Shown: one piece after another, positions 50,838-62,310 of the stretch
How positions within the stretch are numbered: position 1 is the first letter of the stretch
Layout of the letters: the number at the start of each line of letters is the position of its first letter
NCBI GenBank assembly: GCA_037043015.1
Contig: CM073322.1
Coordinates: forward strand, 29,248,864-29,312,863
Reading direction: 5' to 3'
DNA: 64,000 nucleotides
Source: Bryum argenteum
Lineage: Eukaryota; Streptophyta; Bryopsida; Bryales; Bryaceae
The notes under the pieces: generated by a model
The model's input: the letters and a program-made list of their open reading frames with translations, nothing else
Database searches by the model: none
What the model was told of the DNA's origin: nothing
Made by a program: the position numbers and the translations under genes

Positions 50838-52130
50838 TTAGGAAGGGGTGGTTCACATGGGGAGTCAAGGACAACAAATCTCCAAGCCAATTTACTCACA
50901 ATTCGAGCCCAATTGTCTCAATGGACGGCTTGGAGAACACATTAAACAAAAAATAAGGTGGGGGGCCAATTCTTCCATGTGTAAAGCCCTTGGGGCCAAT
51001 TTGTAGAAGGAAATACAACGCCATTGGGCCATTTCATATTATTAGCTACATTCAATACTTTTGTGAGACTTGTCCTTGCAAGAACAAGAAGGTCTCAAAT
51101 TCTAAATTTGTTAAAAAATTTATTAAAATTTATTAGAAATTTTAAAAAACTTGAAGAGTTTAGAAAAAAATTAAAACAAATAAATAGTCTTGCTCTGTCT
51201 AAACAACCCCGGATATATTGATTTAGTATGCTTCAAAAATACCTTCAGTATAGAAAGATAATCAAACTAGGCTAGATAAATTTACTATAGTTTCATTTTT
51301 TAAAATTATCTTTATTTAATTTTTAGGAATTTTTTCTCCAAGCCTTTACAAATATATATGGAGCTAAGCATGTCTGTAAATACAAGAGAATGTCCTTTTG
51401 CATGTGAGTGAGTTCTTCATAATCACATGTGAGTCGTTCTTCATAATCTTCCCTTGGTAGTGACCCGTGGTTTTTCATGGGCTTTTACAATGAAATCATG
51501 GGGATGGGTCTCACAAGGGAATGGACCCTACTCCTTCATTCTTCTTGCGCCCACGCCATAATGAATTATAGGGACGGATGACGTGCCTCCTGACAATGCT
51601 CTTAGGGTTGCTTTATACGAAGGGCCAAGCCATTGATGGGGCCAATTCATAACCGAATCCTTTAAGTATTGTGGTTGGTGCATTTTTTTAAAATGGCCTT
51701 AAGGGCTTTACATAGAGAGTGAAGGCCAATTTTCTAAAATTATATTATTATGGGTAGGGGATAAGTTTTGACACGGTCCGCGCTCCAAAAGTTGGGAGAT
51801 ACAAGAATGGAAGGCCAACTCGTGGCTTAAAGTTTGTTTCTTGATTTCAATACAAAATCATTATTTCACTAAAATACTCAAATGTGAACAAATCAAAAGT
51901 ATACAATGTAGCTAATAATATAAATTGTTCCAATTGCCTTGTTTTTCCTTCTAGAAATTGGCCCCAAGGGCTTTACACATGGAGGATTTGGCCCACACTT
52001 TATTGATCGTTTAATGTGTTCTCCAAGTGGCCCATTGGCCTTTGGAGGCAATTGGGCTGAATATGTGAGTGAATTGGCTTGGAGATTTGTTGGCCGTAAA
52101 TCCCCATGTAAATTCTCTCTTAGCAACTGT
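50838..52130. mobile_element. Element with ~200-bp inverted arms
   Basis: The left arm (about 50838-51065) reappears as its reverse complement at about 51890-52130: both contain CAACAAATCTCCAAGCCAAT, TTGGAGAACACATTAAAC and TCCATGTGTAAAGCCCTTGG. The 820-bp interior is AT-rich and non-coding. Long inverted arms round a non-coding core fit a foldback-type or large non-autonomous DNA transposon. Parts of it recur at 58000-58330. Confidence 0.72.
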
Positions 52131-53420
52131 GAGGGTGGGCGTTTGATCCCTAGCCCTTAAACCCTAAAGTCGACCAACCTCTAAATTGCTTGAAAGTCTT
52201 AAAACTGCAAAAAACTACTCTCTTCTAATGCAAGGTGAAAATTTTAAAATTTTGGCGTATATTTAGGTATCAAACCGTAGGATCTAGTACCTAACTTTTA
52301 TGTGTATATGTATCACATCTCAAATTCAAATTTCTTACAAATTGTGAGATCATCATGTTCAAAGTCAGAGAATAGGTTTTTTTTTTTTTCTTTCTTTGTT
52401 TTAGAAAGGGTAAGTAGTTTTTTGAGGGCCAAAAAAACCATTCACGTAGAACATTCTAATTTGAAGCTTTTCAAATACTTCTTTCTAAGTGAGTTAAGAA
52501 CATGTCTATGCAAATTTTACCCTCATAAAGCCTATAAATCCTAAGGCAATGCTTGACTATTCACCTTGAGGTATGCTGAAATTCAACCTACAAAGGCCAG
52601 TCTTTGACGATAAAAATGTCATGTGAAGAATAATTGAATCAAAGATCCGGATAGAGAGATCATGCCTTAAGACCTTGTTTACATGTACAAAAATCAAAAT
52701 TTGGAAAATAATAAGATCTCAATTTTTGGTGACTTATTGAAGTTACCGCAATTCAATTGATTTTGGGCAGAGTTTGAGAATCAAGGAGCATATACCACAG
52801 TTCGGGCAATTTTGGGCAATTCTCAAATAGTCCTTTCAAACTTAGACCCTAAATATATCCTAAAGCATGAGAAATTTTGAAGCATAAAATGACTTTTATG
52901 GAAAGGTATGGAAAAACTTTCAACTTCATTCGAGCTAAACATAGTAAAAATTGGAGATTGCCCAAACCCCAGATGACGACAATCTTGCCTTGAATTACAA
53001 TCTGTCACTGTCTCATACTATATAGTTCATATGAAAAAAAAAAGAAAAAAACAAGAACCAACCTATGATGTTGGATCAAAATGGTTATACTATAGATACG
53101 ACTAACAAAGTTGGTCACTAGCACTTGTTTTTACGGTGCCCTTTTTACGGTGCCCTTCAAGAATCTTTTACATTATAGAAAGTAGGAGATACCTCAAAGA
53201 ATAGGTCTTAACAAACACTTTATAATGCCGACGTCAAATAGTTTACGAGGTCTTCCTCTTGAGGAAGAGGCATTTTTGTGTATAACACAAAAGATCAAAA
53301 CCACCAAGAAAAAGAAATGAAACTAGAATTTGAGATTTTTTTGTAGGTAGTCATAAAGGTAAACTAGAGCAACTTCAATGACCTTAGGAATATTTGAAGA
53401 TGCAATCATGATATTTAATA
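52131..53420. other. AT-rich gene-free stretch
   Basis: About 1.3 kb with no coding exon and no clear repeat. Homopolymer A and T runs are frequent. Confidence 0.5.
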
Positions 53421-53695
53421 CTATGGTAGACTGTCCTAAAAGTGCCACCTTAAGAGATCTGACCTATTTTTAGCACTACTAAATTCAAAATTAAATTATG
53501 ACCACATTCGAAATTATAGGTTTTCGGGAGGATTGCAAAAATTTGCAACATGTAATTCGCATTTGTGAATTTTATACAAAATTCCAAAGTGCTAAGTAAG
53601 ATTTGACCCAATTACGTTATATACAAATGAGGTACATCTGTATTTTCACAATCTACAAATGAGGTACAGAGCGCTTCTAGGACTGCCTACCTTAT
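53421..53695. mobile_element. MITE-like element, copy 1
   Basis: About 275 bp, closely matching 54743-55032 in direct orientation. The left end CTATGGTAGACTGTCCTAAA is a near inverted copy of the right end of the second copy. The interior includes GTGAATTTTATACAAAATTC and two ACAAATGAGGTA units. No coding capacity. Confidence 0.75.
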
Positions 53696-53867
53696 GACAA
53701 GAACATGAACCGTTCTACATAACAACTAAAAAAACTCTCGGAGTCAGCATGATCTTTATAGTTTCTAACTTCGTTTGAGACGTTACGTACTTTTGAATGA
53801 TTCAACTTCCACACTTTATTGTTCCACACTTTATAGTACTACTCGTCAAGGGATCTGCTTAAAGTCA

Positions 53868-54154
53868 CCCAGCGAGCTGGTCACGGAGCCTCTCGTGGGG
53901 CAAAAATCCCTGCCCCAAAATAAAAATTGGGGTTAATTTGCCCCCTAATTTTTTAATGGTTGATGTCACTCATAGTTCCACAAGACCCACCCCAAGGTAA
54001 AATGGGGTCATAGACCCCATTTCTATGGTCAAATTTTTTAAAAAAACACAAAAGGGCATTCCAAAATGCAAAAAACAAAAAAATGGATTTTCTGGCCGGG
54101 CAGGGGATCGGGCGGGCAGGTAGGGTCGACGGGCTCCGTGACCAGCTCGCTGGG
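53868..54154. mobile_element. 287-bp MITE with 23-bp perfect inverted ends
   Basis: Begins CCCAGCGAGCTGGTCACGGA and ends with its exact reverse complement; perfect pairing runs 23 bases. The interior is Gly-codon-free, GGGG/CCCC-rich in parts and contains a smaller inverted pair around ATGGGGTCATAGACCCCAT. Superfamily not assignable: no clear target-site duplication was seen. Confidence 0.82.
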
Positions 54155-54412
54155 CAAGTTTAAGCTCACCCCTCGTCAAGTTGAACAAATACTCTATAAC
54201 TCATGCCGGCATCTCGAAATCTTCTTCTTCGTACTGTTCATCTATTCATGATTATATCTACTCGTCCTTTTACTTGTACTGCATGTTGATACACTTGTTC
54301 CTGTATTCCTTGAGAATTTAAAGAGAATGATTCTCAAGGTTCCCACTCTATTGCCTTGCATTGTTTGTTACGAAAGGATGAGGAGCGATCACCGAGGTAT
54401 GGTCAGCCATGA

Positions 54413-54745
54413 ATGAAGTGTGTGGATGTGGGAATGGAAGTTGCGGTGGAACGAGCAGGACACATGATCCAAGAAATTGTGCGCACCGCTGTTCAAGGAC
54501 CTACCGTCCATTTGAACAGTCTCGAAAATTCCTTGCAAACAGTCCTCCCTGCAGAAGAAGAGAGAGAAACTTCATCCTTTTTAGAGGTGGACGTGAATAG
54601 AGTGTTCGTTGGACTTTGGGCTGCCATTGCAACCGATGTTGCTTGTCTTTTCTTTAAGTCATTAATTGGATCACATCATGGATATTCTTCCAGTTGCAAG
54701 AAAGTGTGCATGTTTTCACATTTAGTGTTATGGTTTGAGAATTAA
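54413..54745 (+). CDS. Uncertain open reading frame, 110 codons
   Basis: An open frame starting MKCVDVGMEVAVERAG with a composition closer to real protein than its neighbours (balanced acids, no long homopolymers). It contains LNSLENSLQTVLPAEEERET and a hydrophobic stretch VFVGLWAAIATDVACLFF. No family was recognised, no flanking exons were found, and it lies between two MITEs; it may be a gene fragment carried by a transposon or chance. Confidence 0.2.
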   Translation: MKCVDVGMEVAVERAGHMIQEIVRTAVQGPTVHLNSLENSLQTVLPAEEERETSSFLEVDVNRVFVGLWAAIATDVACLFFKSLIGSHHGYSSSCKKVCMFSHLVLWFEN

Positions 54746-55032
54746 GATAGAGTGTCCTAAAAGCACCAACTTAAGAGATCTGACCTATTTTTAGTAGTAG
54801 TAAATTCAAAAGAAAATTATGACCACATTCGAAATAGGTTTTTGGGAGGATTGCAAAAATTTGCAACATGTAATTCACATTTGTGAATTTTATACAAAAT
54901 TCCAAAGTGCTAAGTAAGATTTGACCCAAATGCGTTATTTACAAATGAGGTACATCTGTATTTTCACAATCTACAAATGAGGTAGAGACGCTGTTGGGTC
55001 CCATGGCACTTTTAGGACTGCCTACCATAGTG
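54743..55032. mobile_element. MITE-like element, copy 2
   Basis: About 290 bp, direct-repeat partner of 53421-53695. The right end reads, on the minus strand, CACTATGGTAGGCAGTCCTA followed by AAAGTGCC; the left end GTGTCCTAAAAGCACC is its decayed inverse. A CACTA beginning would fit the CACTA superfamily, but the left end is too worn to confirm. Confidence 0.72.
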
Positions 55033-55133
55033 TTGTAACACCATGGCGATGTGTGACATGTAGTGTTAGAGTTCCCAATTATAATCTATAATACTAAATA
55101 ACAACTATTGTGTAGTGGTTTAGAGATACGCGG

Positions 55134-55424
55134 CATGGTATTCCCCCAAAGAGCTTTGAGATACCCAAACAAAGAGGTCCAAGAACCCTGCCATAGTTGA
55201 GTAGAATTAGGTAATGAGCAGCCACCATAGTTGGGTGGAATCAGGTGATGAACAACATGCTATTTCCCCAAAGAGCTTTGAGATACCCATATAAAGAGGT
55301 CCATGAACCCTCCACCGCAATTGGATAGAATTAGGTGATGAGCGAGAGAAGAACCCACAACCTCCTCTAGTCCTCTATGGAGGCCATGAGCTCTAACCAC
55401 CAAGCCAGAGCTTATGGTGCCTTG
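55134..55424 (-). mobile_element. tRNA-derived SINE (minus strand) with duplicated body
   Basis: On the minus strand a tRNA-like head starts near 55424: A box TGGCTTGGTGGTTAGAGC (55407-55390), followed about 30 bases later by a worn B box (GTGGGTTCTTCTC, about 55358-55346). The body continues to lower coordinates and contains two tandem copies of a 122-bp unit (CCCCAAAGAGCTTTGAGATA at 55144 and 55266). Internal Pol III boxes at tRNA spacing mark a SINE. Confidence 0.6.
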
Positions 55425-56828
55425 TCTATTTTTTATAAATGTTACACTTATATAATTGTTACCTTTCTAAATGTTAATTTTATTTTGTTCCCCACAATTG
55501 TACACTAAAAATGTTAAACGTGTTAACTGTGACCAAAATGATACTCCCTGCTTTGTAATTTTGAATTTATAACTCTTAAATCAATGATAGACATCACTAT
55601 ACATCCACGATATGAATGAATAAAGGCTACCATTTGCACAATGTTAAAATTCCACTTCATGATTTTGAATCCCAATCCATAAAATTGAATACATTAGATG
55701 TACGCATGTTATAAATATCATATCTCTTGAAATTGTGTTTCTGAAATTGTTTCAATTTTGTAAATAATGAAATTTGATATTATTCAAAACGAAAGTTTCT
55801 TGTTATTGTTTGTTGTTATTGACCATGTGAATGTTAAGGAATGCTCACTTTCAAGGGTTATCTCCTAAAAGGGTGTGGCCTCAAAATCGCCAAAAACCCT
55901 CAAAATTGATGCAAGAGGCAAATTTTCAAGTTTTGACAAGCTTTTAAGGAAAAAGCTGTAAAATCTACTAGCTTACTTGTAAATTTACATGTACACGAAA
56001 TTTGCATTCAAATTCCTCACTATTTGAGAGATCATAATGTTCAGAGTTGAAATAAATAATTTAGTTTCCTTGTTGCAATAAGAATATAGGAGTTTTGTAA
56101 GGCAAAAAAACAAATTTTAAAAGAAGTTTGTTCAAATTCTTGTTCCTAAGTAAGTTAGGTACATGTTTACATAATTATTAATCTCATAGGACCTATAAAA
56201 CCTAGAGAAAAGCTTTATTTATCAGATGGAGGTATGCTAAAATTTGAATACAAAGGCCGGTCTTTGACAATAGAAAAGGCCTCCAAAGACTTAGAAAGGT
56301 ATAGGAAAATTCTACAATTCTAATGAAGTTTCAACTTCCAACTTCATATTGTCTATATTTAGTAAATACGAGGTTGCCCAGAGTCCAAACGTCCGGGTTT
56401 CAGGCTTCACTCTCTTTTAGGGTTTAATATTTATAGAAGGTAGATTGTATCTTCATGGATCAATTCTTTAATCTTGATGCGTATATATTTTAATGTCTTT
56501 CAATTTAAATAGTCATTTTTGAAATGATGGAACGAGTGAGAAATATTTTTGTCCCCAAACCATACTGACATTTATGTAGGGTATATGTATCTTTCTTCAC
56601 TCACATAAACTTTTACTTATAGAAATATCTATATCCATACACCTACACAGAGCTGAGCCCTATAAATGTACTCATAAGCATTCAAAGCCAACTCTGTTAA
56701 CCCTAGGAGTCCTAGTGTGCTCATGGTAGCTTGAAACTTCAAAATTGCGATTTTCTACCTCTATGCATACAAGAGGGTGTGAACCCATGTAAACAAACTA
56801 TCATAAATTCATAACATGACTCTAAGAC
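55425..56828. other. AT-rich gene-free stretch
   Basis: About 1.4 kb, no coding exon and no recognisable element. Confidence 0.5.
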
Positions 56829-57133
56829 GACTACAACAAGCATATTTTCAGTCATATACTCTTAGTAGTAAAAATGTGCACAAAAGGTGATTGTTGCAGT
56901 ATAATTGACTTAAGTGATAGAATGTCAAAGTAGACATTTTAAGTGACAACTTGACGGGCCTATCTTTTGAGTGAGAAAAATGAAGGTAAAGAAAGTATCT
57001 TAAGTGACATATTTGTCAATGACAACTTGTTCCATCAATTTTTTTTATAAATTGTCAAATAAGACAAGTGACAACAAAAATGACATAAATCCTACTGATT
57101 CTGGACGTCACTTTTTTGCATTTTCTTGTAGTG
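56829..57133. mobile_element. CACTA-like non-autonomous element (at least the right end)
   Basis: The right end, read on the minus strand from 57133, is CACTACAAGAAAATGCAAAA, the classic plant CACTA/EnSpm terminus. The interior has several short AAGTGACA units. A weaker matching left end (GACTACAACAAGCATATTTT at 56829) would make the element 305 bp; this end is uncertain. Confidence 0.6.
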
Positions 57134-57161
57134 ATAGTCATAAAACCTTAAATCCATTGTT

Positions 57162-57973
57162 TTAACCCCTAAACATCCTTGGGGTATTTGTAGCTAAAAA
57201 CTCATTTTCAAAAAAAGTGATATAGATGAAAATAAAGATAAGCTATTCAGATCTCAACCATACAAACTTGTAATAGACTTGTAGTAAATCATGTGGACCA
57301 AAACTTGACTCATGGGACCTTATAGATTGCGAGATCGTAACATATTAGTGCGCAAAACAGGCTACAAATAACCATCATTTCAAAGTGGAAAATAGTCCAA
57401 AACTAGACCCCTCGCACTCAAATCCATGCCTTTTCTTCAATATATTCTCGATTGGGTCAAGGTTTCTACCACTGAAAATATACTATAATTGGAATCCATC
57501 CCAAAAAATAAAGTCAAAATCTAACGGTGGATGAAGGAGATCTAGCTCTTCAAAAATCATCCATTTTTTCACATTTTTCATCGTAGAAACATCATTGCAA
57601 AGCCAATACCAAAGTTATCTAGATCAAAAATCTTCCAACTACAAAGTTGTTGGGATGCTTCTAAATATCAAACCTATGAAAAAAAATTCATGTAAGACTA
57701 TTTTAGATTTCACATAATTGGCTTGCAATGGTAAAACATGCCAAATGTTTGAAAACCCAAAAACAAAAGCTGTCTTCACTAAAATTCATGCCATTTATTC
57801 ATAATTTATTTTATGAGTCTGCAATTTTTACCACATAAACTAGACTTGATTTGTGACATAACCCAAGTGATTTCGTCAAAAACGGAGTTTGGATGAAGAA
57901 GTTATGGCTCTTCAAAGTTTTTGCCCTTCATCCAAAATGTCGTTTTTCGACACTCGGGACGTTTAGGGGTTAA
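57162..57973. mobile_element. 812-bp non-autonomous piggyBac-type element
   Basis: TTAA at both borders; inverted ends TTAACCCCTAAACATCC (left) and TTAACCCCTAAACGTCC (right, minus strand) differ at one base. No coding capacity. It starts 28 bases after the CACTA-like terminus. Confidence 0.78.
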
Positions 57974-57989
57974 GTTCAATTGGCTCAAT

Positions 57990-58460
57990 GGGTTACTTGG
58001 GGAACAAATTGAACAACTTCCGAAGTCACGGCGAAGCAAGTCCTCCATGTGTAATTAAAGCCCTTGTGGCTGATTTGTAAAAGGAGAAAGAAGGCCATGG
58101 AGCCAATTCACAAGGCCACGAAGCTACTTTGTATTATTAGCTACATTTCATGCTCTTATTTGTCTACAATAAAACATTCAGTGATGAAATCAAAACAAAG
58201 CCCCAAGGCCATGAATTCGCCTTCCATTCTTATATCTCCCAACATTTCAAGCACAATCCTTGTCACAACTTGTCTCCCACCTATCATAATATAATTTCAG
58301 ACCTTAACTCCCCATAGAGTTGGAGCCCTTCGGGCCAATTTCAAGAAATCAACCAATCACCAAAAAGAAGCTTGCCATGAATGGCCTCACCTTTGTGTAA
58401 AGCAACATTGAGGCTTCAAAAGATTTTATAATTGCTTTCTAAAACAAATAAAAAAAATCT
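57990..58460. repeat. Partial copy of the 50.8-52.1 kb inverted-arm element
   Basis: Contains TATTATTAGCTACATT (compare near 51040) and CCTTCCATTCTTATATCTCC (reverse complement of a stretch near 51800) together with the GGGCCAATTTC-type motifs found in the larger element. Similarity is patchy, so this is an older or rearranged copy. Confidence 0.6.
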
Positions 58461-58901
58461 CTAAGATGTTTAGGGGTAAACAAACTGAAGTAGTAGTCTA
58501 AAACCAATATATCAACTCATACGAATGTCTTAAAAAACTCTTGAAAGAGAGCAAGCTTTCATCAAGTAAAACTCGAAGTGGTATGACCTTGAAATGTACA
58601 AAGTTTTAGGATATTTCATCATTTTTAACATTATAGTCAAAAGTACAAGCTCCATGTAGTACGAAAGCACAACTTAGAGGAAGATTGATATGCCAACTTT
58701 GAAACAAGTGAGCACCATAAGTAAATGCTCTATTAGTCATGATAAAATATGAAAAAACAGTACTTTACATGAAAGCGTTGCAAAAGGACAGTTAGTAGAC
58801 ACTTCGCGAAGCCAAGTAGCAACGCACAACCAGTTATTTTACAAAAGCATCGGTCGACCATAGATCGAAATGTGTGTTGAAGTGAAGAGCGGCTGTATCG
58901 A

Positions 58902-61900
58902 TCAGATGCCAAAGCACGAATCTTTTGCTGATCCTGCTCTAGCTCCATCTACACGAGGTGAGCCGTGTACAACGTTCCCCGGGGCCCGAAGTTCCTCGGC
59001 CCGGACATCTCTCCTTCTATTGCGTCTCCACCGAATTACACAACACATCAACCCCAGCAATAACAGGACACTACCAATTACAGTTACAGGAATCCATATC
59101 TTCTTATCAATGATGGGTTTCTTGGGGAGGCATGAGCCGCAGCAGCCGATTTTCGCGTCACCATTCGATTTCGCACAAAGAAAGCCTGGCATAGAAACGC
59201 TGGCAAGGTTCGGGCATGGATCCGTCTGCAACAATTAACCACGCCCGACTTTCAGATCGAGAACATTTGCAACAAACCTACGAAACTGATCAATCATAAT
59301 ATTCATGAATGGCATTACTTACGAAATTAAAGCATAGGCTGATTGGAGTAGTTGTGACGGGGGTTTCATATGAGATCTGGTGTTGCCTAGTAGCAGCCAC
59401 GATCGACGGAAACTGAATATTGGGGGGATACTGTTGACTCATCTTCTTCTCGAAGAAGTCGATTGCCACAACGCCAAGGAGCTCACCCGATGATCCGAAT
59501 GCTGCATCCAGAAAATGTGGTAAATAACTCATCATTGATATGTTCTAGCTATGATAAAGTTGCATCGCCTGGGCAATATTCCAAGTGCCATATTGACATA
59601 CCAAAATGTCATTTTGGTCGCATACGTTGCTTCTTCGTAGTATCATACTCTCATTGTACCGAATTCTAACTGCCTATGTTTGGATAAAATTGCCATTCTA
59701 ATGGAACTGAGGTTAAAGAATTAGGTAGCAAGCTCACCTGCTTGGCTCAACGTCAAAGTCGAATTATCGACTCCGGAGAAGTCTTGATATTTTTGTCCAT
59801 AGTCGACAGATTCTTTCATGAAGCTTTTGTGCGTAGTGGCCAGAAAAGTGAAATAAGACTGAAGTGCGTACAACGGATTGTCAATTCTCTTAACTTGAAT
59901 GTTTTCGACGGAAACTCCAGTGCTTGGGTCGCACTGAGCTGTTTGAGTTGATGGGAAGAAGTTGTACACAAACAGGTTCACTCCAGAGCTTGGAGTGACA
60001 CTAAGGTTAGACAGGCTCTTAACCTGTTCGCCAGTGGTCAGAACAATTACCACCTGAAAACAAACAAAGCATTGACACGGTCTCATCAGACACACGACAT
60101 ACTAAAAACAAAGTTAACGAAGGATCTCCTGAAGCTACGATTACGAATCGGTAGATAGATGAGGTAGATGAGGACCTTGAGGTAGTTTGCTGGAGCCGGT
60201 GAACTGCTCAGGTCACCGATTGCGGTGTTGATAGCCCTACTAGTGGCCGTGGCGTTGGTAATCGACTTGGTCTGAAAGATGTTTTGATTTAAGCTGGCGT
60301 TGAAAGATTTTAGCATATCATCGCCGTTGTAGATCATGGTTTCATTCAGGGCCTTGTTTCCAGATGCATCGAAGGTCACGATGGAGATGTAGTCGGTACC
60401 GCTCCGGAGGGTGGGCAGAAGTTTCACTGCCGTATTTATGGCTTTGCTGCCAAATGTTTCCCCGTTTGTAGCACCATTGTACAGGGTTCGCATATTAAAG
60501 CCCGTGTCTACGAGAATCGTCAGAATCTTCGGAACATAGGTGGATTCAATGTACCTGCCACATTATTTCATTTCAGTTTGCATTTTTCAACAACAAAAGT
60601 ACATTGGAACAGAATGTACATTTTGAGATTGAAACTTTGTCCACTTTCAATGAATCATAGTTTCAATCACTAAATTGAATACCAAGTACACTACTTGATT
60701 CAAGACTGGAAACAACTATAAGTCTCGTATATTTAGACTTCCCAAATATACAACCATCAGATTGTATATACATCATCACTTCGACATCCTTAAAATGATA
60801 AGAACCACTCACCATGGTCTAGTCCGAGGGTCATATGGGTTTGGTAGAAGACCATTTGCAGTACAAGCTTCATCCTACAATACGACACCGAATTGATTAC
60901 CAACTGCAAATGCTTCCATAACCAAAACTGTAGACATGACAACTTCAATAACTACTCTCAAAAGTGTTGATGTAATCATTTGGTAATTGGAGAAATGACA
61001 TTCATAAACATGGATAAAAGAAATGCCATAAACATGTAACAACATCCTCTTATTCTTGTGAAGCCAGAGTGAGTAAAAGTATATGCTTACCGCTCCAGGA
61101 TAGATCCTGAAAGTCCCATCCACAGCCCCGAAGAACACTCGAAAGAAATGAGCAGGATCTCTCAAACTACTGGCCAAGAAGGAGTCGTCCAAGTTCCGGT
61201 GAGTGCAAACTGTTCTCACTATATTCTCGTCAACCAAGTCCACCCGCCTGCACCATATGTCACCAACTCTCAGTAACTTATCAGCCGCTGTTAAATATAA
61301 AACTTCAGTTTAATCAGACATGTATACAAACTAAAATTACACAGGAGTTTGCAATATTGATGTCGTTTGTGATCCGCGAGAGATAAGTATCGAATCTAGA
61401 CTCTTCTAGATTCAGTCACTTATATAGGGTAACGCTAAACTATTAATGGATTTGTCATCCAGGACGACTATAAGCACAACTATGAGGACGAGGAGTCTTA
61501 CACTGATTAATCAGTAGTAACAAACTGAGGTTATACAAACTAATTCTTACTAGGCAATATTCCATGTTTAAAGCGAGAAACCTCATAATGCTCAAATGTC
61601 GGTAATACATGCATAATTTTGAGTGTTAGGGAGCGAGTGGTTGAGCCATGAAATTTGAGTAAAATGGAATGCTCATGATGCCTCAGTATCAATCATTGAG
61701 GATGAGTGACTTGAAATTGCTCGTTTCCTTGTTCAAGTTTGATAGAGAGAATATTTGAATTTAAGACGTCAGACATACAAGTTCATTTGGCAGAACTGTC
61801 GAATACGCAGCCACAGTGGAAGGCGAAAAGCCAGATGCAGACATCCATGAACATGATCATGCAAAAATGAAAGGGATGTTAGCAAACCTGAGGAAGCTTC

Positions 61901-62310
61901 TGGAGAAGTCGAAGTTTCTGTCGGTACACGAGTCGCAGAATGTGTTGTTTTGAACTCCCATACATGTGTAGCTCTTATCACGTTTGGTTCCATACTCCCT
62001 GCATGACGGGCGGGAGCAGGTGTATGTACACCCCTCCATTGCATCTGCACAATCATGCAACAAAGACAGAGAGACGCATGCTGAGAAGACGAATCAAAAA
62101 TTGGAAGTGCACAGACACAAAATGACGCAGAGGCGTACACCTACCACACTTTCTAGAGTTGGTTTCGACCACACCGACAAATCGGTTAAGCTCTTCTATC
62201 TTCTGGTTCAGAAGATCTTCCGCCGTCTGAAGACTTTGAGCTTCCCTTGCCATGACAACAAGGAAAAACACGGCCGCATGGCTGAAATACAGCACTGCTT
62301 TCCTCTTCAT
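58902..62310 (-). CDS. VWA/Cache-type single-pass membrane protein (calcium-channel alpha2delta/CACHD1-like)
   Basis: Eight minus-strand exons with matching phases: 62310-62145, 62044-61888, 61247-61091, 60874-60813, 60554-60176, 60053-59738, 59501-59323, 59225-58902; 579 residues. Exon 1 gives a signal peptide (AVLYFSHAAVFFLVVMA) and a short coiled coil (LLNQKIEELNRFVGVV). Exon 2 is Cys-rich. Exons 3-4 carry VFFGAVDGTFRIYPGA and LPNPYDPRTRPWYIE, the pattern found between the N-terminal region and VWA domain of alpha2delta-like proteins. A VWA-like fold follows (PKILTILVDTGFNM, about residues 189-340), but the metal-binding DxSxS is not intact (DTGFN). A Cache-like part (ELLGVVAIDFF) and a C-terminal Cys cluster (CCGSC) precede one membrane helix (about 515-537) and a basic tail of about 42 residues. 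Likely a cell-surface or endomembrane receptor or channel partner; function unknown. One donor (AAG/GTCCTC at 60176) is weak. ATG at 62328 is an alternative start. Confidence 0.85.
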
